Source: Planctomycetota bacterium
GTDB taxonomy: Bacteria > Planctomycetota > Uabimicrobiia > Uabimicrobiales > JABWCH01
Length of the DNA: 41,200 nt
Direction of reading: 5' to 3'
Assembly: GCA_017993505.1 (NCBI GenBank)
Contig: JAGOMP010000023.1
Span: 1 to 41,200 of the forward strand
Position 1 is the first letter of the stretch. Each line of letters opens with the position of its first letter. Position numbers and translations under genes: made by a program. The notes beneath the pieces are model-generated. The model was not told the DNA's origin, ran no database searches, and saw only the letters and a list, made by a program, of their open reading frames with translations. Below, piece by piece: positions 6,116 through 16,498 of the stretch.

Positions 6116-7812
6116 CAAGTTTTTTCCATACGAGTCCAAATAATATCTCCTACTTGTACTTGTGATTTATGAGATAAAATTTGTTCTCCATTTTTAGAAT
6201 AGGCAATGCTATATCCTCTTTGCAACACAGAAAGTGGATTCAAGGCGTCTAATTTATATTCAAATCCATGCAATTGATTACTTAAATCTTTTTGTTTATT
6301 CTGTATACATTGTATTAATTTATGTTCTAATAAATTGAGTTGTTCTTTCAATGTATTTATTTTTGTAAGTGGCTGAAATTTTTGTAGTTGAATTTCTTGT
6401 TCATGGAGTATATTTTGTCGTCTTTGGATAATATCTTGTTTTAAATATTGTAATTTATTTTGATTTTCTTGTAAAGATTGTTGATGTAATGTGACTTTAT
6501 TTTTCGTATTTTGAAAAGCTCGGTGGGAAGATAAATATAAAATTAAATCAACTCTATTTTGGTATTGGTAATTAATGCAGTATTTTAGTTTTCGCCTAGA
6601 ATCTTCCAATTTTTGGATCAAATCCTGCATTTTAGGAATGACTTTTTCTCCCGCTTGTGTGGGTGTGATGGCAAAAGCATCTGAAACAAAATCACTCAAA
6701 GGATGATCACGTTCGTGTCCCACTGCAGAAATAATAGGAATTTGACTATTATAGATCGCATCTGCAACTACTTTTTCATTAAATGCCCATAAATCTTCCA
6801 TACTACCACCGCCACGACCAATGATTAAAACTTCAATGCCAAGATTCGCTTCATTCATGCATTGGATGGCATTGGCAATGTCTTCAGCAGCACCTTGTCC
6901 CTGTACTTTTGTATCACAAACATAAATATGCACATTTTCAAATCGAGACAATATACTATTGAGCATATCGTGAATAGCAGCACCATCTTTAGACGTAATA
7001 ATCCCGATCGTCTTAGGAAGAAAGGGCAAGCGTTTTTTATGATACATATCAAAATACCCACTCTCACCAAGTTGTCGTTTGAGACGCATATATCGTTGCA
7101 ATAAACGACCTTCACCAAAATATTCAATCAACCTAATATTAATGCTATATTGGGAGGCATATAAGGAAATATCGCCATAAATTTGAACTTTATCTCCTAC
7201 TTTGGGAAAAACATCTAATCGTCGAATTATATAACTCCAAAGAGTGGCACGAATTTGATTTGTTTTTGTTTCTGGATTATTGGGATCTTTTAATGTTAAG
7301 TAAATCGACCCTTTTGAATTTACGCATTCTGTAATTTCGCCTTCTAACCATATATTCCCAATGTTTTTCATTGTTTTTAATAAAATGTTGCTAATTTCTG
7401 TAATGCTATAACATTTTTTTTCTGGATCAGAAAAACCATCAGGATCTAATGGATCGGGGAGATTTTCTTCCTCAAAATCTTTTTTAGAATCTAACAAATC
7501 ATTTGTATCTGATAATTGCACAGAGCTTTGTTCTTGATCGTCAGATTTTTTTTTTGAATCAGATACATCATTTACAAATAAATCATTTATGTCTGATATC
7601 TGCGAAGAACTTTTTTTTTGATCTTTAGATTCTTTTTTTAAATCCGATACATTCGTTGTGTCAGATAGATGCATAAAACTGTGTTCTTGATTCTCAAATT
7701 TTTTTTTTGAATCAAACACATTGTTTTTTATGTCTGATAGATTTGCAGAACTTTTTCCCTGTTTTTCTATAGAAGGTGTGAATAAAGAATTGTCTTCAAA
7801 TAAATTACCCAT
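6052..7812 (-). CDS. xseA: Exodeoxyribonuclease VII large subunit with repeat-bearing N-terminal extension
   Basis: Catalytic subunit of exonuclease VII, degrading single-stranded DNA to oligonucleotides in the cytoplasm during repair. At 586 residues it is well above the usual 400-450. The excess is an acidic N-terminal extension (about 1-132) with four degenerate repeats built on SDxxDxxxSKKKxxDQE. The OB-fold nucleic-acid domain starts at YSITEISNILLK (135). Core motifs follow: GIITSKDGAA, LIIGRGGGSMEDLWAFNE, ISAVGHERD and AITPTQAGE, then a long helical coiled-coil region and the GYSIAY end domain. AGAGGAA supports the start. It lies 22 bases after nadD as the last gene of a seven-gene run. 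No small-subunit gene (xseB) is seen nearby. Confidence 0.95.
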   Translation of the reverse strand: MGNLFEDNSLFTPSIEKQGKSSANLSDIKNNVFDSKKKFENQEHSFMHLSDTTNVSDLKKESKDQKKSSSQISDINDLFVNDVSDSKKKSDDQEQSSVQLSDTNDLLDSKKDFEEENLPDPLDPDGFSDPEKKCYSITEISNILLKTMKNIGNIWLEGEITECVNSKGSIYLTLKDPNNPETKTNQIRATLWSYIIRRLDVFPKVGDKVQIYGDISLYASQYSINIRLIEYFGEGRLLQRYMRLKRQLGESGYFDMYHKKRLPFLPKTIGIITSKDGAAIHDMLNSILSRFENVHIYVCDTKVQGQGAAEDIANAIQCMNEANLGIEVLIIGRGGGSMEDLWAFNEKVVADAIYNSQIPIISAVGHERDHPLSDFVSDAFAITPTQAGEKVIPKMQDLIQKLEDSRRKLKYCINYQYQNRVDLILYLSSHRAFQNTKNKVTLHQQSLQENQNKLQYLKQDIIQRRQNILHEQEIQLQKFQPLTKINTLKEQLNLLEHKLIQCIQNKQKDLSNQLHGFEYKLDALNPLSVLQRGYSIAYSKNGEQILSHKSQVQVGDIIWTRMEKTWICSQVINTGDLDKKKWYIQE

Positions 7813-7834
7813 GGTTTTTTTGTTCCTCTTTTGT

Positions 7835-8419
7835 TTAAGTGATGGTAAAATCTACTGTTTCAATGTAATTTATAACTTCATCAGGGACTAAGTATCGGAG
7901 TGTTCTTTTTTCTGCAATGCGTTGGCGGATTTCTGTAGATGAAATTTCTAATGCATTGATCACAACTTTATTTTCTTCCCATTGTTTTTGTAGGATAGGT
8001 GGAAGTGTTGTCAAATTAGGAGCATATCCTGGACGAGTGGCAATGGCAAAGTTACATATTTGTAGTAATTCTTCCCATTTATACCATTTAGGGAGACTTT
8101 GTAGATTGTCTGAGCCAATGATAAAGTAGATTTTTTCTGTATATTGTTGTTTTAATGCTTGGATAGTATCATATGTATAGGAAACTTTAGGACTTTGTAA
8201 TTCAATATCAGAAATTTCAAAAAATTTATTATTTTGAATTGCACGGCAAACCATGTTATATCGATGTTGTTCAGGCGTGATGTTTTTTTTCAAAGGTGGA
8301 ATTTTTGCAGGAATAAAAAGTACTTTTCTTAATTCTAGGGCATCTTGCACTTCCTGAGCTAATATTAAATGCCCATTGTGTATGGGATTAAATGTGCCTC
8401 CTAGAATGCCAATTGCCAT
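7835..8419 (-). CDS. nadD: Nicotinate-nucleotide adenylyltransferase
   Basis: Transfers AMP from ATP to nicotinate mononucleotide, forming deamido-NAD in NAD synthesis; cytoplasmic. 194 residues, the normal length. The nucleotidyltransferase motifs are intact: GGTFNPIHNGHL (residues 7-18) with the HxGH-type site, FIIGSDNLQSLPKWYKWEEL in the middle and the C-terminal ISSTEIR. AGGAGA eight bases upstream fixes the start. It sits between the giant TPR gene (20 bases upstream) and xseA (22 bases downstream), so it is probably co-transcribed with both, although no functional link to them is obvious. Confidence 0.97.
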   Translation of the reverse strand: MAIGILGGTFNPIHNGHLILAQEVQDALELRKVLFIPAKIPPLKKNITPEQHRYNMVCRAIQNNKFFEISDIELQSPKVSYTYDTIQALKQQYTEKIYFIIGSDNLQSLPKWYKWEELLQICNFAIATRPGYAPNLTTLPPILQKQWEENKVVINALEISSTEIRQRIAEKRTLRYLVPDEVINYIETVDFTIT

Positions 8420-8439
8420 ATTATTTCTCCTATTATATT

Positions 8440-11400
8440 TTAATAATTAAGCCATTGGATGCTTAGTCCAAGTTCTTTTCGTAATTCTTGATGTTCTTCT
8501 GACAAGTAAAATTGAAACATTTCTTTTGTGGTGGGTTGTTGTTTCATAGTTTCTAAATCCATACCATGGAGTGTGGCATACAGTTGAATAGATTCTTTCA
8601 AAGAATTTGTAAAAAGAATGGCACAATGGATAGCTGCTTTTTCTAGGTTGGTTTGAAATTGCTTTGTATCTGCTTGGTATATTTTTGTGAGTAAGTCCAT
8701 TCTATCTTCGAGTTGTTTTTGTATTTTTTTCGGTAGAAAATAGGTAATTTTTTTAACAATGTTGTCTTGTTCTTTTGTGAGTTGATTTCCTGTCTTCGCA
8801 AAGTTTTCTACAAAAAGTTGAACGTATTCTTTATAATCCTGCGATGTCATTTTTTGTGCCATAATATGATTTTGTGAGACGTAATATAAAGTTTGTGTGA
8901 TCATGAATGTAAGTTGTACATTGCTCAATGTTTGTAAATAAGATTTACCAATATATAAAATTGGAGGTTGACTATTTTCTAAGCCTATATAATTATTATC
9001 TACTGTATATACAGCAAGTTCTGGGATTCGTAAGTATGTCATAAGCTTATTGATTAAATCACTAACAGAATCTCCTGAATCTAAATTGAGTTTATCGATA
9101 ATTCGGAGTTTATATTTTGTTTCAGTGTATTGTGGATAAACTTTTTCCATGCTAGAGTCGACCAATGCCATGATTTCATATAAAATAGTTTGTTGGTTTG
9201 GAGGCAATAGACTTTGAAACATGTTTTCATCCATCCAGCCAGAAGGTACTCGATCAGCAACTTGTTCTAATAGTTTTTTTTCTTTAGGAAGTGTTTTGTC
9301 TAAAGCTTCGAGGGCTTGCGTACACAAATAAGCTTTATCATATTCATTTTCTTGCAAGTATAAAAGAAAAAGTTCATGGTAGCTAGCTACTCTATATGGA
9401 TTTTGTTCAAGTAGATAACGATGTTTTTGGATAGCTTGGTCACGTTTTTCTGGATATTTTTTATATAAGTTGGCAAGTAGGATATGGGTATTTTCATGGT
9501 CTGGGGCTAATTGTAATAATTCTTCATACAATGCAATTGTTTCTTTTCTCTGTCCTAGATGTTCAGATAAAATTTTTGCATAGTCTAATAAAATAGGTAT
9601 TCTATCTGTATGATGGGCAGGTATTTTTTGTAGAAAATTATTATAAAGTTCTATAACACTTTCAAATTGTCCTTTTTCTTTGTAAACTTGTGCAATGGCT
9701 CGCACACAAGGTAAGTATTGTGGCAAAATTTCATAAGCTTTTTTAAAATGAGGCAAAGCATCTTCCTTGCTTTTTTGTGCTACTTTACCTAAATGAAGAT
9801 AAAGATCTGCTCGTTCTAAGTCAGTAATATCTTCTTGCAATAATATATGGACATATTCTTTGTTTTTGTCTAATTGTTGTTCTAGAAATGTGAGTTGTAT
9901 TAAATGGTATAATGTGACTTGGTCACGAGGATTGTTCTCTAAATTTTTCTCGTACGAAAGAATGGCATCTTTGTATCTTCCTATGTTTTCTTGGATTTGA
10001 GCAATTTGCATTTGCAAATTTTTTCGTTTTTCTGCATCTGTGAGAAGAGGAATTAAAGGAATCCATTTTTCTAAGGCTTGTAGTGGTTGATTTTTTTCTA
10101 AATATAAGTAACCAGCTCGTTCTAAAGCAATAGTATCTTGGGGATCTTTTTCTAAAACATTTTCAAATCCTTCTAGAGCTCCCTCTTTCATACCTATATT
10201 ATCTTTAATTTGTGCTAAGCGTAGTTGAATAAATTGTTTTTTTTCTGGAGGAACATCTGGATTGCTAAAAAGTTGAACATAGTAAAATAAGGCAGATTCC
10301 CATTGTGATGTATTGAATTGAATATCGGCACAATGAAATAACATATTGACATGTTGCGGAAAGATAGACAATCCTTTTTGGTAATACAAGACAGCAATGT
10401 CTGTTTCACCGATATATTCTGCAGCCAGTCCCAATCGTTCGTAATGATGTTCTGTAGGAAAAGGATCATTGAAAAGTGCTTGTCCATAAAATTTAACTTT
10501 TTCCCAATCTTGGAGTTCATAATATAGATTGACAAGTTGCCATGTAAGTTCTTCATTGTTTGGTTGTATTTTCCAAGCTTGTTCCCAAAAAGGAACAGAT
10601 TCTATTTTTTTATCTAAAGAATATAATGCAAGTCCATGGCGGTACAAAGGCAAAAATGTATTTTTTGATTCCATGTCTAGCCAATGCGTTGTATATTTTA
10701 GCAAATTTTCCCAATCTTTGATTTGTATGTATAAATATGTGAGAAGTTGTAAAGCTGGTACATGGTTTTTATTAAAACTAAGAACTCGCAATAAATATTG
10801 AATAGCTGTAGTTCTATCTTGAGAGCTATATAGTCGTGCGATTTCAAAGTTAAATTTTGCTTTATCTTCTATTTTGTCTGTAAGTGCGAGAATATGGAGA
10901 GTAGTTTCAATGATTTTTTCATGGTCTTCCATCTGGTTATAGACCGAGAGCAATGTTCGCAATGTTTGTACATCATTTGGTTTAATAGTTAAGGCAGCTT
11001 GGTATTGTTCAATGGCATTATTCCAACGAGATTCTTCTAGTTGGAGTTCAGCAATTCTATGATGGAGTTGAAATTTGTCTTCCTCTTTACTACAGAGAGA
11101 AATTTGTTGTGTTAAAACTTGAATGATAGTAGTAGTATCTTGAGTTTGTGTTGCAATTTTTTCTAAGAATTGGAGAGCTTCTTGGTGCGTTTTATCTTTG
11201 GCAAGGATTTTTTGTAAATTTTCTACTGCTGTTGCATAGTTGCCTTGATTGTACCATGCAATGTGGCTCATCATCAAAGCAATTTTAATATATTCTTGTG
11301 TATCTTTTGTACTTTTTAAGCATATATCATAAATGCGCAATACATTATCATTGTCATATTTTTTAGAATATAAACGAATGAGATTTTGACGTGTTGCTTC

Positions 11401-14400
11401 GTGTCGGTCATTTCGTAATAGAATGTCTTCATATGTAGCAATGGCTTGTTCTTCTTCATGTAATTTATTTTCCCAAACTTGTGCAATATTTTCCAATATA
11501 GAAATGTGCAATGCGTCATTGTGGATGAGTTTCAATTCTTCATATGAAATGTCAATATATTTACGATATTCACCCCATTCTAGATACAATTGTTTTAAGG
11601 CAGTTAAAATTTCATATGTATGTTGTTTTTCTTCTAAATTCCAAGCAAATTCATAATGAAGAATGGCTTTTCTTTCATCATATAATTTATAATGAAAAAG
11701 TTTTGCCAATTGTAAATGTGTTTTTTGTAATTCACTTGTATTTTGCAAATTTTCTAATTTTCGTTCTAGTAAAATACTCCATTGTTCCCAATTATTTTCT
11801 TGTTGATAGATATTTTCAAGAACTTTTACTGCCGTCATATTTTTAGGGTCGTTTTGATGCACATTTTGATATAATTGAATAGCTTTTTCTTTATTGGTAG
11901 TTTTTTCTAAGAGGAGACGTGCTAATGACAATGTATGTTCGTTTCTTTCTTGCATGCTTAAATTATCGTATTCAAGAATTTTTTCCAATACAATTTGTAA
12001 ATTTTTAAAATCATTGGCGTCTTCAAACCAAGGAAGAATTTTTCGTGCAATGTCAATATGAAAATTAGATTCTAACATTTTAAGGTATGCAATGCCTGCC
12101 CGGTATGGATCTAAAAGTTCATTTTCCCAAATATTTGCAATTTTTAAATAAACATTTGCTTTATTTTCTGGTGCAACAAGTTCTGCTTCTTTATATAAAA
12201 TATCTACCAAGCGAAACCACTCTTTATTGCTTTCTAAAATTCTTCGCATACCTCGCAAAGCATAGTAATTATCAGGATATAATAAAAAAGCTCTTTGATA
12301 ATAATAAAATGCTTTATCTGTTTTATTAACTTTTTGGACGTAAATAGAACCTGCTTTTAAGAGTAAATTTTCTTGTTCTTTATTTTCTAATACCCAAGAA
12401 CGCTCGCCATATAATTCTGCCAATTCTTCCCAACGTTCTTTTTTAATATAAATTTTAGAAAGAGCTTGAAAGGATCGTCGTTGTTTAGGATTGACTTGTA
12501 AGGAAGTTTTAAAATATTCAACAGAATTATCAATATCGCCTAAAGAATTTAAGTATAGGATGCCAATTTGTTCGTGTAGATCGGCTTTTTTTGTTTCTTC
12601 TTCTGTTTCTGCAAGCTGTAATGTATAGAGTTGAATGAAATTTTTTGCATTTTCTTTGTTATTTTGTTCTTGATATATGCTTTGTAGTAATGTGCGTTGC
12701 TCTAAAGTAATATTATTTTGATGCAGTAATATTTCTAAATGTTTTTGTGCGATTGTTTGATCTTGCAATTTATCTAAGGCAAGTTGAATGATTGTTTGAT
12801 GAATTTCTGGTGAATCATTCCATTCTAATTCTTCTTCTAAAGAAAGATAGTATTCTTCCCATTGTTCGTCTTGTTGTAATAGTGCATTTCTTTTTGAATT
12901 GATTTCTATAGAATAAGGACAGTATTTATGAGCTTGGGTAAGATGTTTGATAGATTCTGAAATTTTGCCTTCTTTTTTATATAACTCTGCTAATTCTTTA
13001 TGGATGTCTACATTTCTATTGCTTTCTTTGTTATAGTTAAGTTCTTGCAATAACATAGTAGTAAGGTCTAAATCATTTTGTTGTTCTCGATAAATGTTTT
13101 GCAATCCTCGTATAGCATTTCGATTTTTTACATCATCTTTTAATACTTTCTGAAAATGTTCAATGGCTAAATCTTGTCTGTTCAAACGAATAAAAAGATT
13201 TGCACATCGTAAATGTAAAATTAAACAGCGTGTTAAAGACGTTGTATTCATATCAAGTTCTGCTAAATAAGTTTCTACTAATGCTGTCCAATTTTGTTGA
13301 CTTTCATAAATCGTTTGTAGTGATTTTAAGGCTGGAATATGGTTCTTTTGCAATTGTAAAATTTGACTATAAATGGCTGCTGCTTTGTCTTTATCTGTAT
13401 ATAATGTGCCTAAGATGAAAAGGTGATTGACTTTTTCAGAGTCGTCTTCTATCAAGGGTATATATGTTTCATATAATTGTTTTTGTTTTTCTACATCATC
13501 TATTTGATAGAGTTGAGATAATGATAAAAAAATATTAGATTGATATCCATGTTCTTGTAAAAGTTTTTCTAAAATTTGTTTTGCAATTTCTGTATTATTT
13601 TGTTGTTTCCATTGGATGAGAGCGATCATGAATTTAATTTGAATTTGTTCTTGTACAGGAAATTGAGACTTTGTATTTTCTAGCAATTGAAGCCATTCTA
13701 CAATGTTATTCTGCTTTTTATACAAAATTTCTAAATGATAGATAGTTTTTAATAGAGGAAATTGTTGTAGAGCCTGTTCAAATGTTTGTTGTGCATTTTT
13801 ATCATCATGCAAAAATTCTTCAAAAATAATGCCTTGTGTATGGTAAATTTCTGCCAGTTCTTTTTGTTGTTTTGTAAGAAGAATAATTTGATTCCATGTT
13901 TCAATAGATTTTTTGTAATCTTGTTGTTGTAAATGAAGTTGAGCAATTTTTCGTAACGTAAGGACATCTTTAGAATCCAATTCCATATATTGTTCGTAGC
14001 ACCAAAATAATTTTGTTGGATTTACAAGATATTTTAAATGCAATGATTCATAGTCTGCTAAAAGATCACTTTTTTCTTGTTTTGTAGAAAGCAGAGGTAA
14101 TTTTGTTTCTAAAATATTGGCAAGTTTTACATATTCTTCTCTATATTTATATAATGCTTCTAAAGAGAGTAGATATGAAAACTCTTGTGTCATATCCCAA
14201 AGGCGAATATAGATTTTTTCTAAATTGCGATGGTGGGGATAATGTGCTTCGTAAATGTTTTTGCAAGGGACTAAAAATTGTGCAGAAAATTCTTCTGAAG
14301 TAAATGCAAACATTTTTTCATAAAGCCCAAGTTGATCTTGCCAATTATTCTCTTGTTCGTAAATTTCTAAACTATTGAGAAATGCATTTTTATTTTCAGG

Positions 14401-15462
14401 TTGTAGGTCTAAAATTTTTGTATAATATCGCAATGCTTCTCTTCGTTTTTTGAGATGGTAAAAAGCAATGTCAGCTATTTCTGCATAAATAGGTAATTTT
14501 TTACTGTTGGGAAGATTGCTATTGCTTTTTTTAACTAAGAGAGGGTATAGGGCATGATAATTTCCTTCTTGACGATAAATTTGAATGATAGCATCGCCTG
14601 CCTCCCAATGTGTTGGTTTTAATTCCCAAGCATGTTGATAAGCAATCACAGCTTTGTCTTGTTCTTTTATATCTTGATGGTATTTTCCCAATTCCATCCA
14701 CAATTCAAAACTTGGCTGCAATTTAATTTTTTCTTCCAAACAATAGATGATTTGAGCAATATTATTGACTTTTTTTGCTAATGCATAGTGAGATTCGACA
14801 ATATCAAGGTTATTTGTTTGTTGTTCATGTGCCAATGTATAATTGTGAAAAGCTTCTTCTACTTTGTTGAGCTTATCTATATATATGTTTGCAAGTTCTA
14901 AGTATAAGCTACTAATTTCGTCCTGATTTTTTAAAAAACGAATAGTATTTTCTTGGATTTGAACGTATTTTTCCCAGTTTTCTTGTGCTTTATACAAGTT
15001 ACTTAAGCGAGTCATACTAGTTCGATGGTCTGGATTGATTTGCAAAATCGTTTGCCAATGTTCTTCTGCTTTTGCCATATTTTCTTGGCGAAAGTAGATT
15101 TCTGCTAAACTAATGCGTAAATCTACTTGCTCTTGTAAAGAGGACGTATGGCTCAATTGTTGTTCTGTGAGCTGTAAATATTTTTCTAAATTTTCCTGTG
15201 CTAAATATAAAGAACGTAGAGATTCAAATGCGGGGATATATTGTTCTCGATCAATGGATTTTTGAAAATATTCTTGGGCGTTCTCTATTTTATGAAGATG
15301 TTCTGCATAGATTTCGCCAATTTTATAATAATAAAAAGCAACTCCGTCAGGATCTGAAATAATTTTTTCTTTTAGAATGGGAAGTAAATCCTGCAAGCGT
15401 TCTTTGGCTGCATATTCCATGTACATTTTTTCAATAGTTTCTTGATTTTCTTTCACTATCAT
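8440..15462 (-). CDS. Giant TPR protein with peptidase-like C-terminal domain
   Basis: 2340 residues, nearly all tetratricopeptide-type helical repeats from about residue 15 to 2090 (recurring patterns such as A..YYQ.AL...P.....L..L..IY...) which would form a long superhelical scaffold. No signal peptide or membrane segment, so probably cytoplasmic. Residues about 2108-2340 differ: PELAVYTVDNNYIGLENSQPPILYIGKSYL and QLTFMITQTLYYVSQNH resemble, from memory, the C-terminal domain of giant myxobacterial TPR proteins, which looks like an M48-type peptidase fold without the HExxH zinc site. No HExxH is present. The start overlaps the end of the PHP gene by 32 bases; a second ATG at 15426 is a possible alternative. 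The strong coupling suggests the PHP and TPR proteins work together. Confidence 0.85.
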   Translation of the reverse strand: MIVKENQETIEKMYMEYAAKERLQDLLPILKEKIISDPDGVAFYYYKIGEIYAEHLHKIENAQEYFQKSIDREQYIPAFESLRSLYLAQENLEKYLQLTEQQLSHTSSLQEQVDLRISLAEIYFRQENMAKAEEHWQTILQINPDHRTSMTRLSNLYKAQENWEKYVQIQENTIRFLKNQDEISSLYLELANIYIDKLNKVEEAFHNYTLAHEQQTNNLDIVESHYALAKKVNNIAQIIYCLEEKIKLQPSFELWMELGKYHQDIKEQDKAVIAYQHAWELKPTHWEAGDAIIQIYRQEGNYHALYPLLVKKSNSNLPNSKKLPIYAEIADIAFYHLKKRREALRYYTKILDLQPENKNAFLNSLEIYEQENNWQDQLGLYEKMFAFTSEEFSAQFLVPCKNIYEAHYPHHRNLEKIYIRLWDMTQEFSYLLSLEALYKYREEYVKLANILETKLPLLSTKQEKSDLLADYESLHLKYLVNPTKLFWCYEQYMELDSKDVLTLRKIAQLHLQQQDYKKSIETWNQIILLTKQQKELAEIYHTQGIIFEEFLHDDKNAQQTFEQALQQFPLLKTIYHLEILYKKQNNIVEWLQLLENTKSQFPVQEQIQIKFMIALIQWKQQNNTEIAKQILEKLLQEHGYQSNIFLSLSQLYQIDDVEKQKQLYETYIPLIEDDSEKVNHLFILGTLYTDKDKAAAIYSQILQLQKNHIPALKSLQTIYESQQNWTALVETYLAELDMNTTSLTRCLILHLRCANLFIRLNRQDLAIEHFQKVLKDDVKNRNAIRGLQNIYREQQNDLDLTTMLLQELNYNKESNRNVDIHKELAELYKKEGKISESIKHLTQAHKYCPYSIEINSKRNALLQQDEQWEEYYLSLEEELEWNDSPEIHQTIIQLALDKLQDQTIAQKHLEILLHQNNITLEQRTLLQSIYQEQNNKENAKNFIQLYTLQLAETEEETKKADLHEQIGILYLNSLGDIDNSVEYFKTSLQVNPKQRRSFQALSKIYIKKERWEELAELYGERSWVLENKEQENLLLKAGSIYVQKVNKTDKAFYYYQRAFLLYPDNYYALRGMRRILESNKEWFRLVDILYKEAELVAPENKANVYLKIANIWENELLDPYRAGIAYLKMLESNFHIDIARKILPWFEDANDFKNLQIVLEKILEYDNLSMQERNEHTLSLARLLLEKTTNKEKAIQLYQNVHQNDPKNMTAVKVLENIYQQENNWEQWSILLERKLENLQNTSELQKTHLQLAKLFHYKLYDERKAILHYEFAWNLEEKQHTYEILTALKQLYLEWGEYRKYIDISYEELKLIHNDALHISILENIAQVWENKLHEEEQAIATYEDILLRNDRHEATRQNLIRLYSKKYDNDNVLRIYDICLKSTKDTQEYIKIALMMSHIAWYNQGNYATAVENLQKILAKDKTHQEALQFLEKIATQTQDTTTIIQVLTQQISLCSKEEDKFQLHHRIAELQLEESRWNNAIEQYQAALTIKPNDVQTLRTLLSVYNQMEDHEKIIETTLHILALTDKIEDKAKFNFEIARLYSSQDRTTAIQYLLRVLSFNKNHVPALQLLTYLYIQIKDWENLLKYTTHWLDMESKNTFLPLYRHGLALYSLDKKIESVPFWEQAWKIQPNNEELTWQLVNLYYELQDWEKVKFYGQALFNDPFPTEHHYERLGLAAEYIGETDIAVLYYQKGLSIFPQHVNMLFHCADIQFNTSQWESALFYYVQLFSNPDVPPEKKQFIQLRLAQIKDNIGMKEGALEGFENVLEKDPQDTIALERAGYLYLEKNQPLQALEKWIPLIPLLTDAEKRKNLQMQIAQIQENIGRYKDAILSYEKNLENNPRDQVTLYHLIQLTFLEQQLDKNKEYVHILLQEDITDLERADLYLHLGKVAQKSKEDALPHFKKAYEILPQYLPCVRAIAQVYKEKGQFESVIELYNNFLQKIPAHHTDRIPILLDYAKILSEHLGQRKETIALYEELLQLAPDHENTHILLANLYKKYPEKRDQAIQKHRYLLEQNPYRVASYHELFLLYLQENEYDKAYLCTQALEALDKTLPKEKKLLEQVADRVPSGWMDENMFQSLLPPNQQTILYEIMALVDSSMEKVYPQYTETKYKLRIIDKLNLDSGDSVSDLINKLMTYLRIPELAVYTVDNNYIGLENSQPPILYIGKSYLQTLSNVQLTFMITQTLYYVSQNHIMAQKMTSQDYKEYVQLFVENFAKTGNQLTKEQDNIVKKITYFLPKKIQKQLEDRMDLLTKIYQADTKQFQTNLEKAAIHCAILFTNSLKESIQLYATLHGMDLETMKQQPTTKEMFQFYLSEEHQELRKELGLSIQWLNY

Positions 15463-16489
15463 GAATTGTATTCCATTCTATTGCATTAAAACAATGGTTG
15501 ATTTGACTGAGCTTTTCTATACATTGATTAATTTTTTCTTCTGGAGAAATTTTATTTTGAAAAATTTGAGCTATTTCTTTTTTTTTGAGATAGTCAATGT
15601 AGCGTATTTTCCAATCATTTTTTGCATCTTGAAATTCTTCCATTTGTTGCAAACGAGACAAATGGGGCAATGATTGTAAAGTAGGTAATACAATACTTTC
15701 TTCCAAATTTTCTAAAATATCTTGCATAGTAAAATGTTGCCAAAAACCAAATTCTGTGTGCCATATTTTTTTTATTTGTTTTTGGTAAAAATCTTTACTG
15801 GCATTTCTAAAAGATTTAGGTGTAGTTGTATATTTCTTTTCAAATGTGCCAACACGAACATTTCTTGCTTGAATAGCCTGCCAAAATTCTGTCAAGGTAG
15901 TGGCTTCTGCAGATTCCGTGTACACATATCTTGTTATGTCTGGATGTAGATATCCAGTTCCTGCAATCGGTGATAAATTGTAATATTTTGCTATAGATAA
16001 AGAAAATGTATCGTAGAAAGTATAAGCATCTAGAACTTCTAAAGCATCAATATATTGAAAAAGATGATCAAATATTTCTACTCCTTTAGGATGTGTAGTA
16101 GGAATTCCCCAACCTAAATGAGATAGAAAAAAAGGAAGTTGTTGTTCTCTCAACACATCTGTAAAATGTTTTATACCACGCAACCGTTCCTGCATAAGTT
16201 GATCATGCATTTTTTTATTCAGAGATAAAACTGTGATTAAAGCACTAGTTCCTTCTCCTGCTAGCACTCTATATTCGCTTCCTACAATGACTTGTTTCGG
16301 ATAATGGTGAAAAAGTTCTAAGGCTGTATCAATTTCATGATGATTTGTAATGGCAATGCCATCTACGTGATGCGATTTTAAAGTACGAAAATAAAACGCT
16401 TGGCTTCGTTTTTGGTACAGTTTTTTTAAAGAGGAAAAGCTGGGAGTATTCGACGCCAGCAATGTATGATTATGTAAATCTAAGCGCAT
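15431..16489 (-). CDS. PHP-domain metal-dependent hydrolase-like protein
   Basis: 352 residues, PHP superfamily (polymerase and histidinol phosphatase type phosphoesterases). The N-terminal metal motif DLHNH (Asp4, His6, His8) is intact, followed by ITNHHEID (usually ITDHD), VGSEYRV, a conserved-looking SHLGWG and GTGYLHPD in place of the common GSDAH. Most metal ligands are therefore plausible but some positions differ. The C-terminal about 120 residues are helical and of unknown role. No good ribosome site precedes the ATG, 9 bases after the tail-anchored gene stop, so it is probably translated by coupling. It overlaps the TPR gene by 32 bases. Substrate not predictable. Confidence 0.8.
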   Translation of the reverse strand: MRLDLHNHTLLASNTPSFSSLKKLYQKRSQAFYFRTLKSHHVDGIAITNHHEIDTALELFHHYPKQVIVGSEYRVLAGEGTSALITVLSLNKKMHDQLMQERLRGIKHFTDVLREQQLPFFLSHLGWGIPTTHPKGVEIFDHLFQYIDALEVLDAYTFYDTFSLSIAKYYNLSPIAGTGYLHPDITRYVYTESAEATTLTEFWQAIQARNVRVGTFEKKYTTTPKSFRNASKDFYQKQIKKIWHTEFGFWQHFTMQDILENLEESIVLPTLQSLPHLSRLQQMEEFQDAKNDWKIRYIDYLKKKEIAQIFQNKISPEEKINQCIEKLSQINHCFNAIEWNTIHDSERKSRNY

Positions 16490-16498
16490 AGATATTTT

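Noticed and set aside
10215..12329. Several ORFs of 70-110 residues on both strands within the TPR gene
   Set aside because: Lie entirely inside the well-supported TPR reading frame and have no ribosome site or recognisable domain.
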